In this document: one piece after another, positions 51,589 through 61,158 of the stretch | Numbering within the stretch: position 1 is the first letter of the stretch | Layout: every line of letters begins with the position of its first letter | DNA from: Bacteroidales bacterium | GTDB lineage: Bacteria > Bacteroidota > Bacteroidia > Bacteroidales > WCHB1-69 | NCBI GenBank assembly: GCA_017454945.1 | Contig: JAFTCA010000010.1 | Span: forward strand, 225,619-289,618 | DNA: 64,000 nt | Reading direction: 5' to 3' | Made by a program: the position numbers and the translations under genes | Notes under the pieces: model-generated | What the model saw: the letters and a program-made list of their open reading frames with translations, nothing else | Told to the model about the DNA's origin: nothing | The model's database searches: none

Positions 51589-52116
51589 ATGAAAAAGAAC
51601 ATTTTAATGGCTGCTTTAATTGCAGTTTTAGCTTTCGGTCTTTTCTCATGCAACAAAGAAGAAGCATCAAAGAAGGAACTGTTGACCAACACGGCTGGTT
51701 GGCAATTAGCTGAAGGTACCATTACTCCTGCTTATGAAACCGCTGCTGGTGACATGATTTCTGACATGATGGATTATCTGTACACTTGCGAAAAAGATGA
51801 TGAAATCCTTTTCAATGCTGACGGTTCAGAAATCATCACAACCAACGTAAAATGTGCTGAAGGCGAAGGTCTCCAAGGTGACAAAGTTGCCGGTTTATGG
51901 CATTTTGACAACGAAGAAGATCCTCAAGTTCTCTACATGCAATTACCTTTCTTCTATGATGAAACCGGCAACGCATTGGATGCAGAACAAGAAAACTGCA
52001 CAATTAAAGACATCACCAAGGATGCGCTGCAACTTACCTACACTTTCGAAGTTGAAGGCACCAAATACACCTTCCAGATGACTTACAAAGATCCCAAAAA
52101 AGTTGCCAAGAAATAA
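51589..52116 (+). CDS. Small lipoprotein, lipocalin-like layout
   Basis: 175 residues. Signal peptide with lipobox GLFSC (Cys-21), followed by NKEEASKKE. The rest is beta-rich (LLTNTAGWQLAEGTITPAYE, DDEILFNADGSEIITTN, VAGLWHFDNEEDPQVLYMQL, LQLTYTFEVEGTKYTFQMTYKDP), resembling the lipocalin-like domains that in Bacteroidota begin with L(L)TxxxW. Anchored in the membrane; ligand unknown. A second lipoprotein gene follows after 47 bases on the same strand. Confidence 0.8.
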   Translation: MKKNILMAALIAVLAFGLFSCNKEEASKKELLTNTAGWQLAEGTITPAYETAAGDMISDMMDYLYTCEKDDEILFNADGSEIITTNVKCAEGEGLQGDKVAGLWHFDNEEDPQVLYMQLPFFYDETGNALDAEQENCTIKDITKDALQLTYTFEVEGTKYTFQMTYKDPKKVAKK

Positions 52117-52163
52117 TTTTCAGACAATTCATAATTTAACCAAAAACTTAAAATCTTAAAACA

Positions 52164-52454
52164 ATGAAAAAAGTATTTTTAGTATTATTAGCAGCTGGCA
52201 TGTTTGTTGCTTGTGGTAACAAAGCCGCTCAAGAAGAAGCAACTGACACTACAGCAGTAGTTGAAGAAGTTGTAGTAGAAGAAGCTCCCGTAGTAGAAGA
52301 AGCTCCCGTAGCTGAAGAAGCTGCTGCTCCTGCTGAAGAAACCAAAACCATCAAGAGCGCTGCTACCAAAGCCGCTATCAATGCAATTGAACAAGGTAGT
52401 GAAGCTGCTACCGAAGCAACTGTAAAAGAAATCCAAACTAAGAGCAGAAGATAA
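52164..52454 (+). CDS. Tiny repeat-bearing lipoprotein
   Basis: 96 residues. Lipobox MFVAC (Cys-17). Residues 20-58 are low-complexity E/A/V/P sequence (VVEEAPVVEEAPVAEEA), built from an 18-base DNA unit repeated three times in frame; the C-terminus (about 60-96) is basic/helical (KTIKSAATKAAINAIEQ). The acidic proline-rich part may span the periplasm or cell-wall region, and the basic end may bind another molecule. Function unknown. It is terminated by a strong hairpin and is probably co-transcribed with the previous lipoprotein. Confidence 0.75.
   Translation: MKKVFLVLLAAGMFVACGNKAAQEEATDTTAVVEEVVVEEAPVVEEAPVAEEAAAPAEETKTIKSAATKAAINAIEQGSEAATEATVKEIQTKSRR
52272..52325 (+). repeat. In-frame 18-bp tandem repeat (3 units)
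   Basis: GTAGTAGAAGAAGCTCCC occurs twice exactly, followed by a third unit with changes (GTAGCTGAAGAAGCTGCT), coding for VVEEAP units in the small lipoprotein. Confidence 0.9.
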
Positions 52455-52476
52455 TTTATCTTTTAGTTTTAGTTAC

Positions 52477-52510
52477 AAAAAAGCGGAACTTGAAAAAGTT
52501 CCGCTTTTTT
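52477..52510 (+). terminator. Intrinsic terminator after the two lipoprotein genes
   Basis: 15-bp stem AAAAAAGCGGAACTT / AAGTTCCGCTTTTTT with a GAAA loop. Convergent with rhaD, so it may work for both. Confidence 0.92.
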
Positions 52511-52527
52511 TATGTTCATTTGAATCG

Positions 52528-53334
52528 TTACCGTGGCAGTTTGAAGACATCGGCAAGCTCGTCGAGTTGTGCTTCGGTCATGCCGTCGGGGGTGAAGCCC
52601 ATCATTTTGGCGTTCAGGTAGATTTGTGCCGACTTGGAGAGGGTGTCGATGACGTCGAAGCAGTCGATGACATCGTTGCCGACGGCGAGGATGCCGTGCT
52701 TTTCCCAGAGGACCACATCGTGTTGGGCCAGCTGCTTGATGGTGGCATTGGCCAGGTCCATGGTGCCCGGAATCTCGTAGGGGACAATGCCCACGCCCTT
52801 AGGCGCGATGATGCGGCATTCGGGAATCATGGCCCACAAGGTGCGAGTCAGCACACCAGGTTTGAGGAAGTAAGCGCTGTGCGACATGGCCACCAGGTCG
52901 GTGGGGTGGGTGTGCAGCACCACGCGGTTGGGTTGTCCTTTCTCGCGCAGGAAGTGGTGCATCGACAGGTGTGAGGGCAGCTCGGAAGTGGGTTTCACTT
53001 CTTTGTCGGCGATGATGTCGCAGGCAGTGCCATCATGGTTGATGCGCAGGATGGCGCCGTTATCCATGGGTGCGGTGGCCACATAGCGCATACGCTTGCC
53101 CGTACCTGTGATATAGAAGAAATTGTCGGCCAGTAGCGGAAACGCTTTCGGCAGCGTAATAGTCTTCAGTGAAGGCATGTTGGCGGCATCGGCTGGCATG
53201 TAGTCGGTGATGTTGACCGAGATGTTGCCGCCGTTGTACTCGGCCCAGCCGCGTTGCCACAGATAGCCGGCCACTTCGGCAATCTTGCCGACTTCGCGAG
53301 TTAGCATTTCATTGTTGTTCAAGATAGAGTTCAT
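52528..53334 (-). CDS. rhaD: Rhamnulose-1-phosphate aldolase
   Basis: 268 residues from ATG 53334 (family about 274). Class II zinc aldolase that splits rhamnulose 1-phosphate into DHAP and L-lactaldehyde. Seen: WAEYNGGNISVNITD (phosphate site), ELPSHLSMHHFLREK, VVLHTHPTDLVAMSH (two zinc His) and WEKHGILAVGNDVIDCFDVID (third zinc His). No rhaA, rhaB or rhaT nearby. Own promoter TACCTTTG, 28 bases before the ATG. Confidence 0.95.
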   Translation of the reverse strand: MNSILNNNEMLTREVGKIAEVAGYLWQRGWAEYNGGNISVNITDYMPADAANMPSLKTITLPKAFPLLADNFFYITGTGKRMRYVATAPMDNGAILRINHDGTACDIIADKEVKPTSELPSHLSMHHFLREKGQPNRVVLHTHPTDLVAMSHSAYFLKPGVLTRTLWAMIPECRIIAPKGVGIVPYEIPGTMDLANATIKQLAQHDVVLWEKHGILAVGNDVIDCFDVIDTLSKSAQIYLNAKMMGFTPDGMTEAQLDELADVFKLPR

Positions 53335-53362
53335 GATGTTGGGTTTTTCAAAATTGGGAATG

Positions 53363-53370
53363 CAAAGGTA
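53363..53370 (-). promoter_or_regulatory. Candidate rhaD promoter -7 box
   Basis: TACCTTTG on the minus strand, 28 bases before ATG 53334. Confidence 0.5.
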
Positions 53371-53379
53371 CAATATATT

Positions 53380-53419
53380 GTTGAAATGTTGATGTGTTTA
53401 ACTGTTGAATTGTTGAAAT
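53380..53419. repeat. Octamer tandem repeat, unit GTTGAAAT (5 copies)
   Basis: GTTGAAAT, GTTGATGT, GTTTAACT, GTTGAATT, GTTGAAAT in exact 8-base register, just upstream of the rhaD promoter. Confidence 0.85.
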
Positions 53420-53442
53420 GGTTATTAGTTAAGAAGTTGAGA

Positions 53443-53457
53443 AACTAAGGAGTTAAG
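53443..53457 (+). repeat. Shared 15-mer AACTAAGGAGTTAAG
   Basis: Identical to 50427-50441 and to the reverse complement of 54806-54820; same module of the dispersed repeat family. Confidence 0.9.
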
Positions 53458-53492
53458 AATTATTGAGTTATAGAATTATAGATATTTAATGT

Positions 53493-53520
53493 CTAACAAC
53501 TAAAAACTAACATCTAACAA
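53493..53520. repeat. Heptamer tandem repeat, unit CTAACAA (4 copies)
   Basis: CTAACAA, CTAAAAA, CTAACAT, CTAACAA in register. On the other strand it is the TTAGTTG/TTAGTTT module found at 54769. Confidence 0.9.
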
Positions 53521-53585
53521 CTATTTTCAACATTCCATTGTTTGTCATTTTTCACTTCGTCTCTTTTTACCACCTTGAAAACCCT

Positions 53586-53593
53586 TACCTTTG
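53586..53593 (+). promoter_or_regulatory. Candidate ftsW promoter -7 box
   Basis: TACCTTTG, 42 bases before ATG 53636. Confidence 0.5.
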
Positions 53594-53635
53594 CAAGATA
53601 CTGCCGTTTTGTATTTTCATAGAAAGGAATTGTTT

Positions 53636-54748
53636 ATGAAGTTAAAGTTGTTTCCGAAGTTTAAGGGTGATGGTGTGATATTGACGGTCATTATCTTTCT
53701 GACAGTCATCTCTTTTTTGGCTGTGTTAAGTTCCAAGCCAGACAAGGTGTTATCGCATGTTATCTATATATTCATCAGTTTGGCCATCATGTATGGCGTT
53801 TACTGCATAAAGAACTATATCGTACTGACCAAATTTGTTCGCTTGGGTGTTGCCGTTGCCGTCATCATGTTGGTTTTATCTATGTTTTCGGGTGATGCCA
53901 AGAGCGGTCGAGAATTGGAGATTTTCGGTTTTCGTTTGCAGGTTTTCTATCCGATAGGTTTTTTGGTAATCTTTTATATCTCTAAATATTTAGCGAATTT
54001 TATTTCCAATGGGCAGGAACTTTCCACCAAGAATGTGCTCTTTTTGTTTCTTGTTGTGGGAGGCTTTTGTGCTGGTATGGCCAAGAGCAACATGTCAACG
54101 GCCATCATTTTGTTTGTCACAAGCATGGTGGTGATGTTTATCGGAGATGTGCCCGTTAAGTATTTGTTGTCGTTGTTTGCTGTCATTGTCGTTATGACGG
54201 GGCTCCTCTTTGCGATAAGTCCTGATTTAGGGCGACTTGGTACTTTTGGAAACAGATTGGATTACTATATTACCCAAGACAACAGCAACGACTATGGTAC
54301 GCAGATGATTTGGGCCAAGGCGGCCATTGCTCGGTCGTTGAAACCGGCGGGTCCAGGACATGGCGTTATCAAGAAGATTTTGCCCGAAAAGGAGACAGAC
54401 TACGTTTATGCAACTATCTGTGAGGAGTTTGGTGTAGTCGTTGGGCTGTTCATCATCTTTCTCTATCTGGTATTGTTTGCCCGATCATGGATTGTTGCCC
54501 GTGAATGTCAGGGCTCGTTTGGTATGCTTTTGGCCATGGGCATCGGCTTTTGGATCACGTTCCAGGCGCTGGTGCATATTGGCGTGAACTGTGAGCTGTT
54601 GCCTGCCACCGGACAGACACTGCCGTTTATCAGTCGTGGCGGTTCTTCCATGATATTTTCAGGTGCCACACTGGGGTTGCTGCTGAATATCAGCAAGTGC
54701 AATAATAGGGAGAAGGAAGAAAAAGGCGAACTGAAAACCGAGAATTGA
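53636..54748 (+). CDS. ftsW: SEDS-family peptidoglycan glycosyltransferase (FtsW/RodA type)
   Basis: 370 residues from ATG 53636, ten membrane helices. The catalytic-region motif LPEKETDYVYATICEEFGVV contains the Asp essential in SEDS enzymes, and the C-terminal signature LLPATGQTLPFISRGGSSMI is clear. Bacteroidota FtsW is usually in the murD-ftsW-murG run of the dcw cluster; here it is alone, so it may be a relocated FtsW or an extra SEDS paralogue. FtsW is favoured over RodA by the ISRGGSS block, with moderate certainty. Confidence 0.88.
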   Translation: MKLKLFPKFKGDGVILTVIIFLTVISFLAVLSSKPDKVLSHVIYIFISLAIMYGVYCIKNYIVLTKFVRLGVAVAVIMLVLSMFSGDAKSGRELEIFGFRLQVFYPIGFLVIFYISKYLANFISNGQELSTKNVLFLFLVVGGFCAGMAKSNMSTAIILFVTSMVVMFIGDVPVKYLLSLFAVIVVMTGLLFAISPDLGRLGTFGNRLDYYITQDNSNDYGTQMIWAKAAIARSLKPAGPGHGVIKKILPEKETDYVYATICEEFGVVVGLFIIFLYLVLFARSWIVARECQGSFGMLLAMGIGFWITFQALVHIGVNCELLPATGQTLPFISRGGSSMIFSGATLGLLLNISKCNNREKEEKGELKTEN

Positions 54749-54768
54749 AAACTAATTCAAAGAAGTTA

Positions 54769-54796
54769 TTAGTTGTTAGTTTTTAGTTGTTAGCAA
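54769..54796. repeat. Heptamer tandem repeat, unit TTAGTTG (4 copies)
   Basis: TTAGTTG, TTAGTTT, TTAGTTG, TTAGCAA in register, between the convergent ftsW and outer-membrane barrel genes. Confidence 0.9.
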
Positions 54797-54805
54797 TAAA
54801 CAACA

Positions 54806-54858
54806 CTTAACTCCTTAGTTTCTTAACTATTCACTTTTCACTACTCACTTCTCTACTC
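54806..54858. repeat. Shared 15-mer (inverted) followed by TCACTxx heptamers
   Basis: CTTAACTCCTTAGTT (54806-54820) is the reverse complement of the 15-mer at 50427 and 53443. It runs into TAACTAT, TCACTTT, TCACTAC, TCACTTC, TCTACTC (54824-54858). Confidence 0.88.
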
Positions 54859-54863
54859 AGGTC

Positions 54864-56615
54864 TTACTTCTTCGTTTTCGTCTTCTTGATGCTTTCGTTG
54901 CCGAAGGAGTAGGTGATACCTACGATGGCGTTGATACCGAAACTCTTGAAGTTGTAGAATTTGGCGTAATGCTGGCAGGCGATATTGTCGATGGTGACAA
55001 ATGCCGAGAAGTTCTTCTTAATCAGGTATTCAAAGCCGATGCCGAAGTCGAGGATGGGCTTCATTTTTTGTATCTCCCAAGGTGACTCGAGGTTGTCGCG
55101 GCCCAGTGCTTTGGCGCCAAATGCCATGTCGAAGTTGAGACTGAAGATCATCTTTTCTTTCAGCACATATTTACCCGAGAAGGCGAAGTTAACCAGCGGC
55201 TTGTGCCAAGCCACGGCAGCCGTATCTTTGAAATGGTAGAGCCAGCAGTTGGCTTCAAAATTGAGGTAGAGGTTATTGATAACCTCCCAGTTGAGGTTCA
55301 AGGTGGCGTTGAAGCGGCCTCCATTATAGTAAACGATGTCAAACTGGTTTTTCAGTGTGCAGGTGGTGTCGATGATGAAGAATGCCATATCATTCAGGCG
55401 GGAATATCTTGCGCCTAAGTGATAGTTGAGCTTTTTAACGAGATTACCTTTGATGCCGGCGTAAACGCTGTTAAAGCCGATGGGGTTGGCTGTAAAGCGA
55501 AGCGGATCGAGGCCTGGTTTGATGTAGGGATTTTCATACAGCAGGTCTGAGAGCGTGTTATATGTGATTTTGCCATCGATACCCGCGTAAACGTTCATGA
55601 TACCCGGAATGACGCCCAGTTGGAATTCGGCGATGGGGTAAAGGGGCACTTTGGTTTTTCCTTGGCTGTGGATGATAGGAATGCCCAATCCCACGCGGAT
55701 GTGGTATTCCTTGATGGTAAACTGCATCGTAGGTTTGAGTTCGAAATGGAAGCGATGGTCTTGTGTGCGAGTTGTGTCAGAGAGCCAATTATTATTTATA
55801 TAATTGAAAATCATGTCCATACGATAATTTTGGCTGCCCGATATCTTCATAAAGCGAGCATCATAGCCGAGGAATCCGTTCAAGGCGACATGATGTTCCA
55901 TATCTTTATGGTTGGTGCGCAAGAAATCATAGTTGATGCGCACATCGTGTTTCAGTCGTTTTTCTTCAAGTGTGAAGTTTGAGCGAAAGCCCACTTCGGC
56001 TTTGAGGTGGTGGAAGTTGTTCTTCAGGCTGTCGCGGTATTGTTTTTCGTTGTAGTCCCGGCCATCGGTGTAGCGGTTAAAGCCATACAGTCGTGCGGCT
56101 TCGTGGTTGTAACCGACAGAAGTGTAGAGGGTGTATTTACGGAAGAAGTGGTTGAAATAGAAATCGGTACGGGTGTCGCTAAAGGGGTGATACACATATT
56201 GAGACATCACTTTGCCGATGGGTTGTGCCCAGTAGGAGAAGTGATGGGCGTTGAGGCCGTAGGAGTTTTTCTTGTCGCGGGCATTGTGGATAGAGAGTTC
56301 AGCCAGCGGGGTGACGGGATAGCCGAAGCCGACTTTGACATAATTGCGATAGAGGCGTTCCAATATGTCGGGTGTCATCTTGGCCGCCTTGATGGGCGAC
56401 GGCTCAAAGTCGATGTTCAGCTTCTGCGGCGTGATATAGTAGTCGAATTTCACTTTATCCTGTACCGTATCATTGATTTTGGCTGTTTGATTGATTTTCT
56501 GGAAGTTGAGAATGTGCGGCACATAATCCAACCGGAAGCGAGCCGTATCGATGACTTGCGCATTCAACACCAGACCGATAAACAGAAACAGGAGTGAGGT
56601 TACTATTTTTTTCAT
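54864..56615 (-). CDS. Outer-membrane beta-barrel protein (TonB-receptor-like barrel without plug)
   Basis: 583 residues; signal peptide 1-19 (VLNAQ). Residues about 75-583 are a run of amphipathic strands with aromatic girdles (NYVKVGFGYPVTPLAELSIHNARDKKNSYGLNAHHFSYW, YTLYTSVGYNHEAARLYGF, HLKAEVGFRSNFTLEEKRLKHDVRINYDF). No plug or TonB box is seen. It follows the large TPR protein by 58 bases and probably works with it at the outer membrane. Cargo unknown. Confidence 0.82.
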   Translation of the reverse strand: MKKIVTSLLFLFIGLVLNAQVIDTARFRLDYVPHILNFQKINQTAKINDTVQDKVKFDYYITPQKLNIDFEPSPIKAAKMTPDILERLYRNYVKVGFGYPVTPLAELSIHNARDKKNSYGLNAHHFSYWAQPIGKVMSQYVYHPFSDTRTDFYFNHFFRKYTLYTSVGYNHEAARLYGFNRYTDGRDYNEKQYRDSLKNNFHHLKAEVGFRSNFTLEEKRLKHDVRINYDFLRTNHKDMEHHVALNGFLGYDARFMKISGSQNYRMDMIFNYINNNWLSDTTRTQDHRFHFELKPTMQFTIKEYHIRVGLGIPIIHSQGKTKVPLYPIAEFQLGVIPGIMNVYAGIDGKITYNTLSDLLYENPYIKPGLDPLRFTANPIGFNSVYAGIKGNLVKKLNYHLGARYSRLNDMAFFIIDTTCTLKNQFDIVYYNGGRFNATLNLNWEVINNLYLNFEANCWLYHFKDTAAVAWHKPLVNFAFSGKYVLKEKMIFSLNFDMAFGAKALGRDNLESPWEIQKMKPILDFGIGFEYLIKKNFSAFVTIDNIACQHYAKFYNFKSFGINAIVGITYSFGNESIKKTKTKK

Positions 56616-56673
56616 ATCGTTGATTATTTTTTTCTAAATCCTTGAATGACAATGTTTAATTCTATCTTGAAAA

Positions 56674-59600
56674 TTATTCTTCTTCTATTTGGACGGGTTC
56701 CTGACTATTGGCCTCTTTTTCTTTGAGAGCTTTTTCCTGTTGTTCTTTTTCATCCAGCAGGCGGATTTTTTCGCGGGCCACTTCTCTCAAGTCGTCGCCT
56801 TCGTAGTTGTCCACAATGCTCTGATAGGTGTGGCGAGCTTGGAAGTAGTTGCCTTTGGCGGCATACAGATCGCCGTAGAGGATGAAGGTGGAAGCGTACC
56901 AGTATTCGGAGCTGTAATCGTCAGCCAGCATCTCTGAGATTTTCTTTTCGCAGGCATCCAAATTGTTGAGCTTGAATTCGATGTATGCGCACAGGTAGGC
57001 GGCCTCGGCGGCAATGTCGTTGCTGTTGCTGTGGGCCAGTGTTGACAGGTGCTTCTTGGCTTCGCTGTAGTTGCCCACTTCTATAGCCGACTTGCCGGCA
57101 ATGAGGCGGGCATCGTTCTTGAGCTCGTCGTCGGAGTTCTTTGAGTTGATGATGACTTGTGCGGCCTGCAGTGCGTCGAGATACTGTTTCAGCTCGAAGG
57201 ACGAGCGCATAGCGCCGTTGTAACCGAAAATCAGGTTGATGTCGGTGGTGGCACACTCAATCAACTTGACAAAGTAGTTCTGTGCGGCAGCGTAGTTCTT
57301 GTCGTTGTAATAGATAGTGGCAATCTTGCGGATGGCCGTTTCGTTGTATTGTGTTTTGTATTTGGTTACCAAGGCTTCGTAGGCGGCCAGGGCTTTGTCG
57401 TAGTGCATCTGGCTATATTCGCATTCGCCCTTGTAGAAATAGACTTGAGCGGCAAAGAGGCCGTTGGGGAATTGACGCAGGTAGTCGTCAAAGCTCTTGG
57501 TGGCCGCTTCACAGTCGCCGCGGTTGTACTTGGTTTCGGCAGCCTTGAAGGCGATGGAGTCCTGACGGCCGAGTGAGATGTTGACAGTGCTCTTGTTTCT
57601 GATATAGTCGAAGAATTCGCCTGTGTTGCCTTCTTCCGAGTAGATGGTTTCGAGGTTGGCCAAAGCGTCCTTGGCTTCTTGAGAGCCTGGGTAGGTCTCG
57701 AAAACATACTTGAACGTCCGGATGGCCTCGTCGGTCTTCTGAGTGTTAAGATATGCTAATGCCAGCTTGTTGTATGCCTGGCGTACATATTGGCTTTTAG
57801 GATATTTTTTGATGAAATTCTGATAGGCCACGATAGCCTGTGCGTAGTTGTTTTGGGCGTGATAGGTGGTGGCCAGATCGTATTCGGCATCATCGCAGAA
57901 GGGCGACTTGGGATAGCGTTTTACCAACTTGTCGAGGATTTCGACCTTCTTGCCGGTGTTGTTCAGGTAGCCGAAGCATTTGGCCTGTTGGTAAACGGCG
58001 TAGTCGGCATTGTTGCGCTGCATATCCTCGCATTTCTCGTAACTTTGAACGGCGCTTTTAAGGTCTTTTAACATGAAATAGCAGTCGGCGCGGCGTGCCA
58101 TGGCGTCGGCTATCATATCCTCGTTCGAGATTTGGTCTTCGTAGTTGAGGAAGCTGTTGAAGCCGTTCTTGGCTTCTTCATACTTGTTGAGTTTCAGAGC
58201 CGAGTAGCCATACGAGTAGTAGGAGATGGGATAGTTGGCATCTTTATTGGCAGTGGGATATTTGTAATAGTTCTGGAAGGCGTAGTAGGCGTTTTTGTAG
58301 TTGCCGGCGCGGTATTCGGTTTCTGCTTTCCAGTAGAGGTTAGCCGTATGAATGTTTTTGTTCATCGGGTAAACCAATGATTTGTCAATCAATTTTTTAG
58401 CTTCCGAGTAGCTGCGGTTGTTGATGAGTTCCAGTGCACGGAAGTGGGTGCAGCGCTGGTAGGCTTTCAGCAGGTCGGGATTTTTGGAGGAAACCTTTTC
58501 CAGCGAGTTGATGGCTCCCTGATAGTTTTTGGTTGAGAGATAAATCTTTGACAGATAGGAGTTTGCCTCTTCAGCGCGAGTAGAGTAAGGATAGAGGGTG
58601 GTATATTGTTCCAGCGCTTTGATGGCGCTGTTGAACGGACTGGAAGAGGTTTCATATTGCAGTTTGGCGTAGTTGTAGAGAGCATCTTCCTTCACGCCTT
58701 CATCAAAATCATACTTTGAGGCCTCATAGAAACTCTGCGAGGCGAAGTTGAGCATGCGCTGTTGCAGATAGCAATCGCCGATAATGTAGTAGCTGTTTTG
58801 AGCGATAAGGTCTTGTTCACCAGTGGCTTTCGACAGGTAATTAATGGCTTCTTTGTATTTTTGGTTTTGGTAGTAGGTGTAGCCGATGGCGTAATTGTCG
58901 TTGCGGTCGATTTCGCCCTTGTTAGCGGCGAGGTAATATTCAAAATAGGGCAGTGCTTCGCTGTAGCGTCCGAGATTGTAGTAGGAGAGGGCCAGTGTGC
59001 GGTCGATTTCGGTCTTATCGGAAGCATTGGCGAGCAATGGCGGAGCGATGGCAATCAGGTCCTCGTAGCGCCCTTGGATGAAGTAGATCTGGGTGAGATA
59101 GAAAGGCACGGCCTCCTGATAGGCAGGGTCGTCTTTGAGTAGCAGGAAGTCGTTCAAAGCGGCTTCGTATTGTTTTTCTTCGTAGGCGATATGGGCTGCG
59201 TAGTAAATGGCTTTCTTCTTGTATTGTCCTTCATACTGGCGAGCTTCGTGGAAGTAGTACTTGGCTTCGGCATAATCTTTGGTGGCGAAGTAGGCATAGC
59301 CTTTCTTGAAGTCGTATTCGGCCATATCCTCGGGCTTGATGTTGCGCTCATCCACTTCGTTGAAGTTCTCAAGCACTTTTTTGTATTGCTTTTTCGAGAA
59401 ATAGAAGCGGCCTAAATAGAAATGGGCTTGAGGCACATTGGCATGCACGGGGTAGTGTCGGATGAAATCCTTGAGCAGGAAGTCGGCCTCGTTGTTGGTG
59501 AGGTTGGCGGCGCACACTCCCATGTAGAAGTAGGAGTTGGCCTTGATATCCTGTTGCTTGTCGGCAATGTGCTCATACACATACTTGAAGTAGCGTTGGG

Positions 59601-59757
59601 CGGCTCCGTATTTCTCCTTTTGGAACAGTTCCATAGCCGTATTGTACTCATACATAGGCGAATCGTGCGTTACATTGCGCTGTGCCCATACGGGTGCGGC
59701 GAGCAAGAAAGCAACCAACAGAAGTCCCAAACGTTTTGTGAAGATATTCATAGTCAT
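56674..59757 (-). CDS. Large periplasmic TPR-repeat protein
   Basis: 1027 residues (or 1025 from the next ATG). Signal peptide 1-27 (PVWAQ). The mature protein is TPR-type helix pairs from end to end (e.g. YNTAMELFQKEKYGAAQRYFKYVY, FYLGRFYFSKKQYKKVLENFNEV, YYNLGRYSEALPYFEYYLAANKG, YDLATTYHAQNNYAQAIVAYQNFIKKYPKS), with a charged tail (EKEQQEKALKEKEANSQEP). Such proteins scaffold envelope complexes in Bacteroidota. Paired with the outer-membrane barrel downstream, in one transcript from a TATCTTTG promoter about 85 bases upstream. Confidence 0.9.
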   Translation of the reverse strand: MTMNIFTKRLGLLLVAFLLAAPVWAQRNVTHDSPMYEYNTAMELFQKEKYGAAQRYFKYVYEHIADKQQDIKANSYFYMGVCAANLTNNEADFLLKDFIRHYPVHANVPQAHFYLGRFYFSKKQYKKVLENFNEVDERNIKPEDMAEYDFKKGYAYFATKDYAEAKYYFHEARQYEGQYKKKAIYYAAHIAYEEKQYEAALNDFLLLKDDPAYQEAVPFYLTQIYFIQGRYEDLIAIAPPLLANASDKTEIDRTLALSYYNLGRYSEALPYFEYYLAANKGEIDRNDNYAIGYTYYQNQKYKEAINYLSKATGEQDLIAQNSYYIIGDCYLQQRMLNFASQSFYEASKYDFDEGVKEDALYNYAKLQYETSSSPFNSAIKALEQYTTLYPYSTRAEEANSYLSKIYLSTKNYQGAINSLEKVSSKNPDLLKAYQRCTHFRALELINNRSYSEAKKLIDKSLVYPMNKNIHTANLYWKAETEYRAGNYKNAYYAFQNYYKYPTANKDANYPISYYSYGYSALKLNKYEEAKNGFNSFLNYEDQISNEDMIADAMARRADCYFMLKDLKSAVQSYEKCEDMQRNNADYAVYQQAKCFGYLNNTGKKVEILDKLVKRYPKSPFCDDAEYDLATTYHAQNNYAQAIVAYQNFIKKYPKSQYVRQAYNKLALAYLNTQKTDEAIRTFKYVFETYPGSQEAKDALANLETIYSEEGNTGEFFDYIRNKSTVNISLGRQDSIAFKAAETKYNRGDCEAATKSFDDYLRQFPNGLFAAQVYFYKGECEYSQMHYDKALAAYEALVTKYKTQYNETAIRKIATIYYNDKNYAAAQNYFVKLIECATTDINLIFGYNGAMRSSFELKQYLDALQAAQVIINSKNSDDELKNDARLIAGKSAIEVGNYSEAKKHLSTLAHSNSNDIAAEAAYLCAYIEFKLNNLDACEKKISEMLADDYSSEYWYASTFILYGDLYAAKGNYFQARHTYQSIVDNYEGDDLREVAREKIRLLDEKEQQEKALKEKEANSQEPVQIEEE

Positions 59758-59842
59758 GCTAATTTATGATTCTAAAATGATGATTTTTTCTTCAATAACG
59801 GATAAAAGCCCTGGTAGCGGCAATTACCCGATATTAAACGAA

Positions 59843-59850
59843 CAAAGATA
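59843..59850 (-). promoter_or_regulatory. Candidate promoter -7 box of the TPR/barrel operon
   Basis: TATCTTTG on the minus strand, 85 bases before the ATG at 59757. Confidence 0.45.
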
Positions 59851-59918
59851 TAAAATCGGTATGTGTGAAATTTTTTGCCAGCCGATAATTTTCAACAGCC
59901 AGTTTTTAATAAACATAG

Positions 59919-61058
<1,140 letters not shown>

Positions 61059-61080
61059 TTTTCTTCCAATCATTACGAAG

Positions 61081-61117
61081 AAAGGCAAATGTCCATCAGG
61101 ATGTTTGCCTTTACTTT
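61081..61117 (+). terminator. Intrinsic terminator of gapA
   Basis: Stem AAAGGCAAA..CC / GG..TTTGCCTTT with a short loop, followed by ACTTTTTTAT, 22 bases after the stop. Confidence 0.85.
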
Positions 61118-61146
61118 TTTATAGGAGGATGCAAATCTAAAAATTG

Positions 61147-61154
61147 TATCTTTG
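61147..61154 (+). promoter_or_regulatory. priA promoter -7 box abutting the start codon
   Basis: TATCTTTG with only CGAT between it and ATG 61159. Implies a leaderless or near-leaderless priA mRNA. Confidence 0.5.
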
Positions 61155-61158
61155 CGAT

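Larger units (their letters stand above)
53335..53635. other. 301-base intergenic region with divergent promoters and 8-mer/7-mer repeats
   Basis: Between rhaD and ftsW, transcribed away from each other. It holds both promoter boxes, an octamer array (53380-53419), the shared 15-mer (53443-53457) and a CTAACAA heptamer array (53493-53520). No gene seen. Confidence 0.75.

Noticed and set aside
52188..52436. 82-codon minus-strand frame full of Ser/Phe
   Set aside because: Reverse reading of the low-complexity lipoprotein repeat; the plus-strand frame has a lipobox and terminator.
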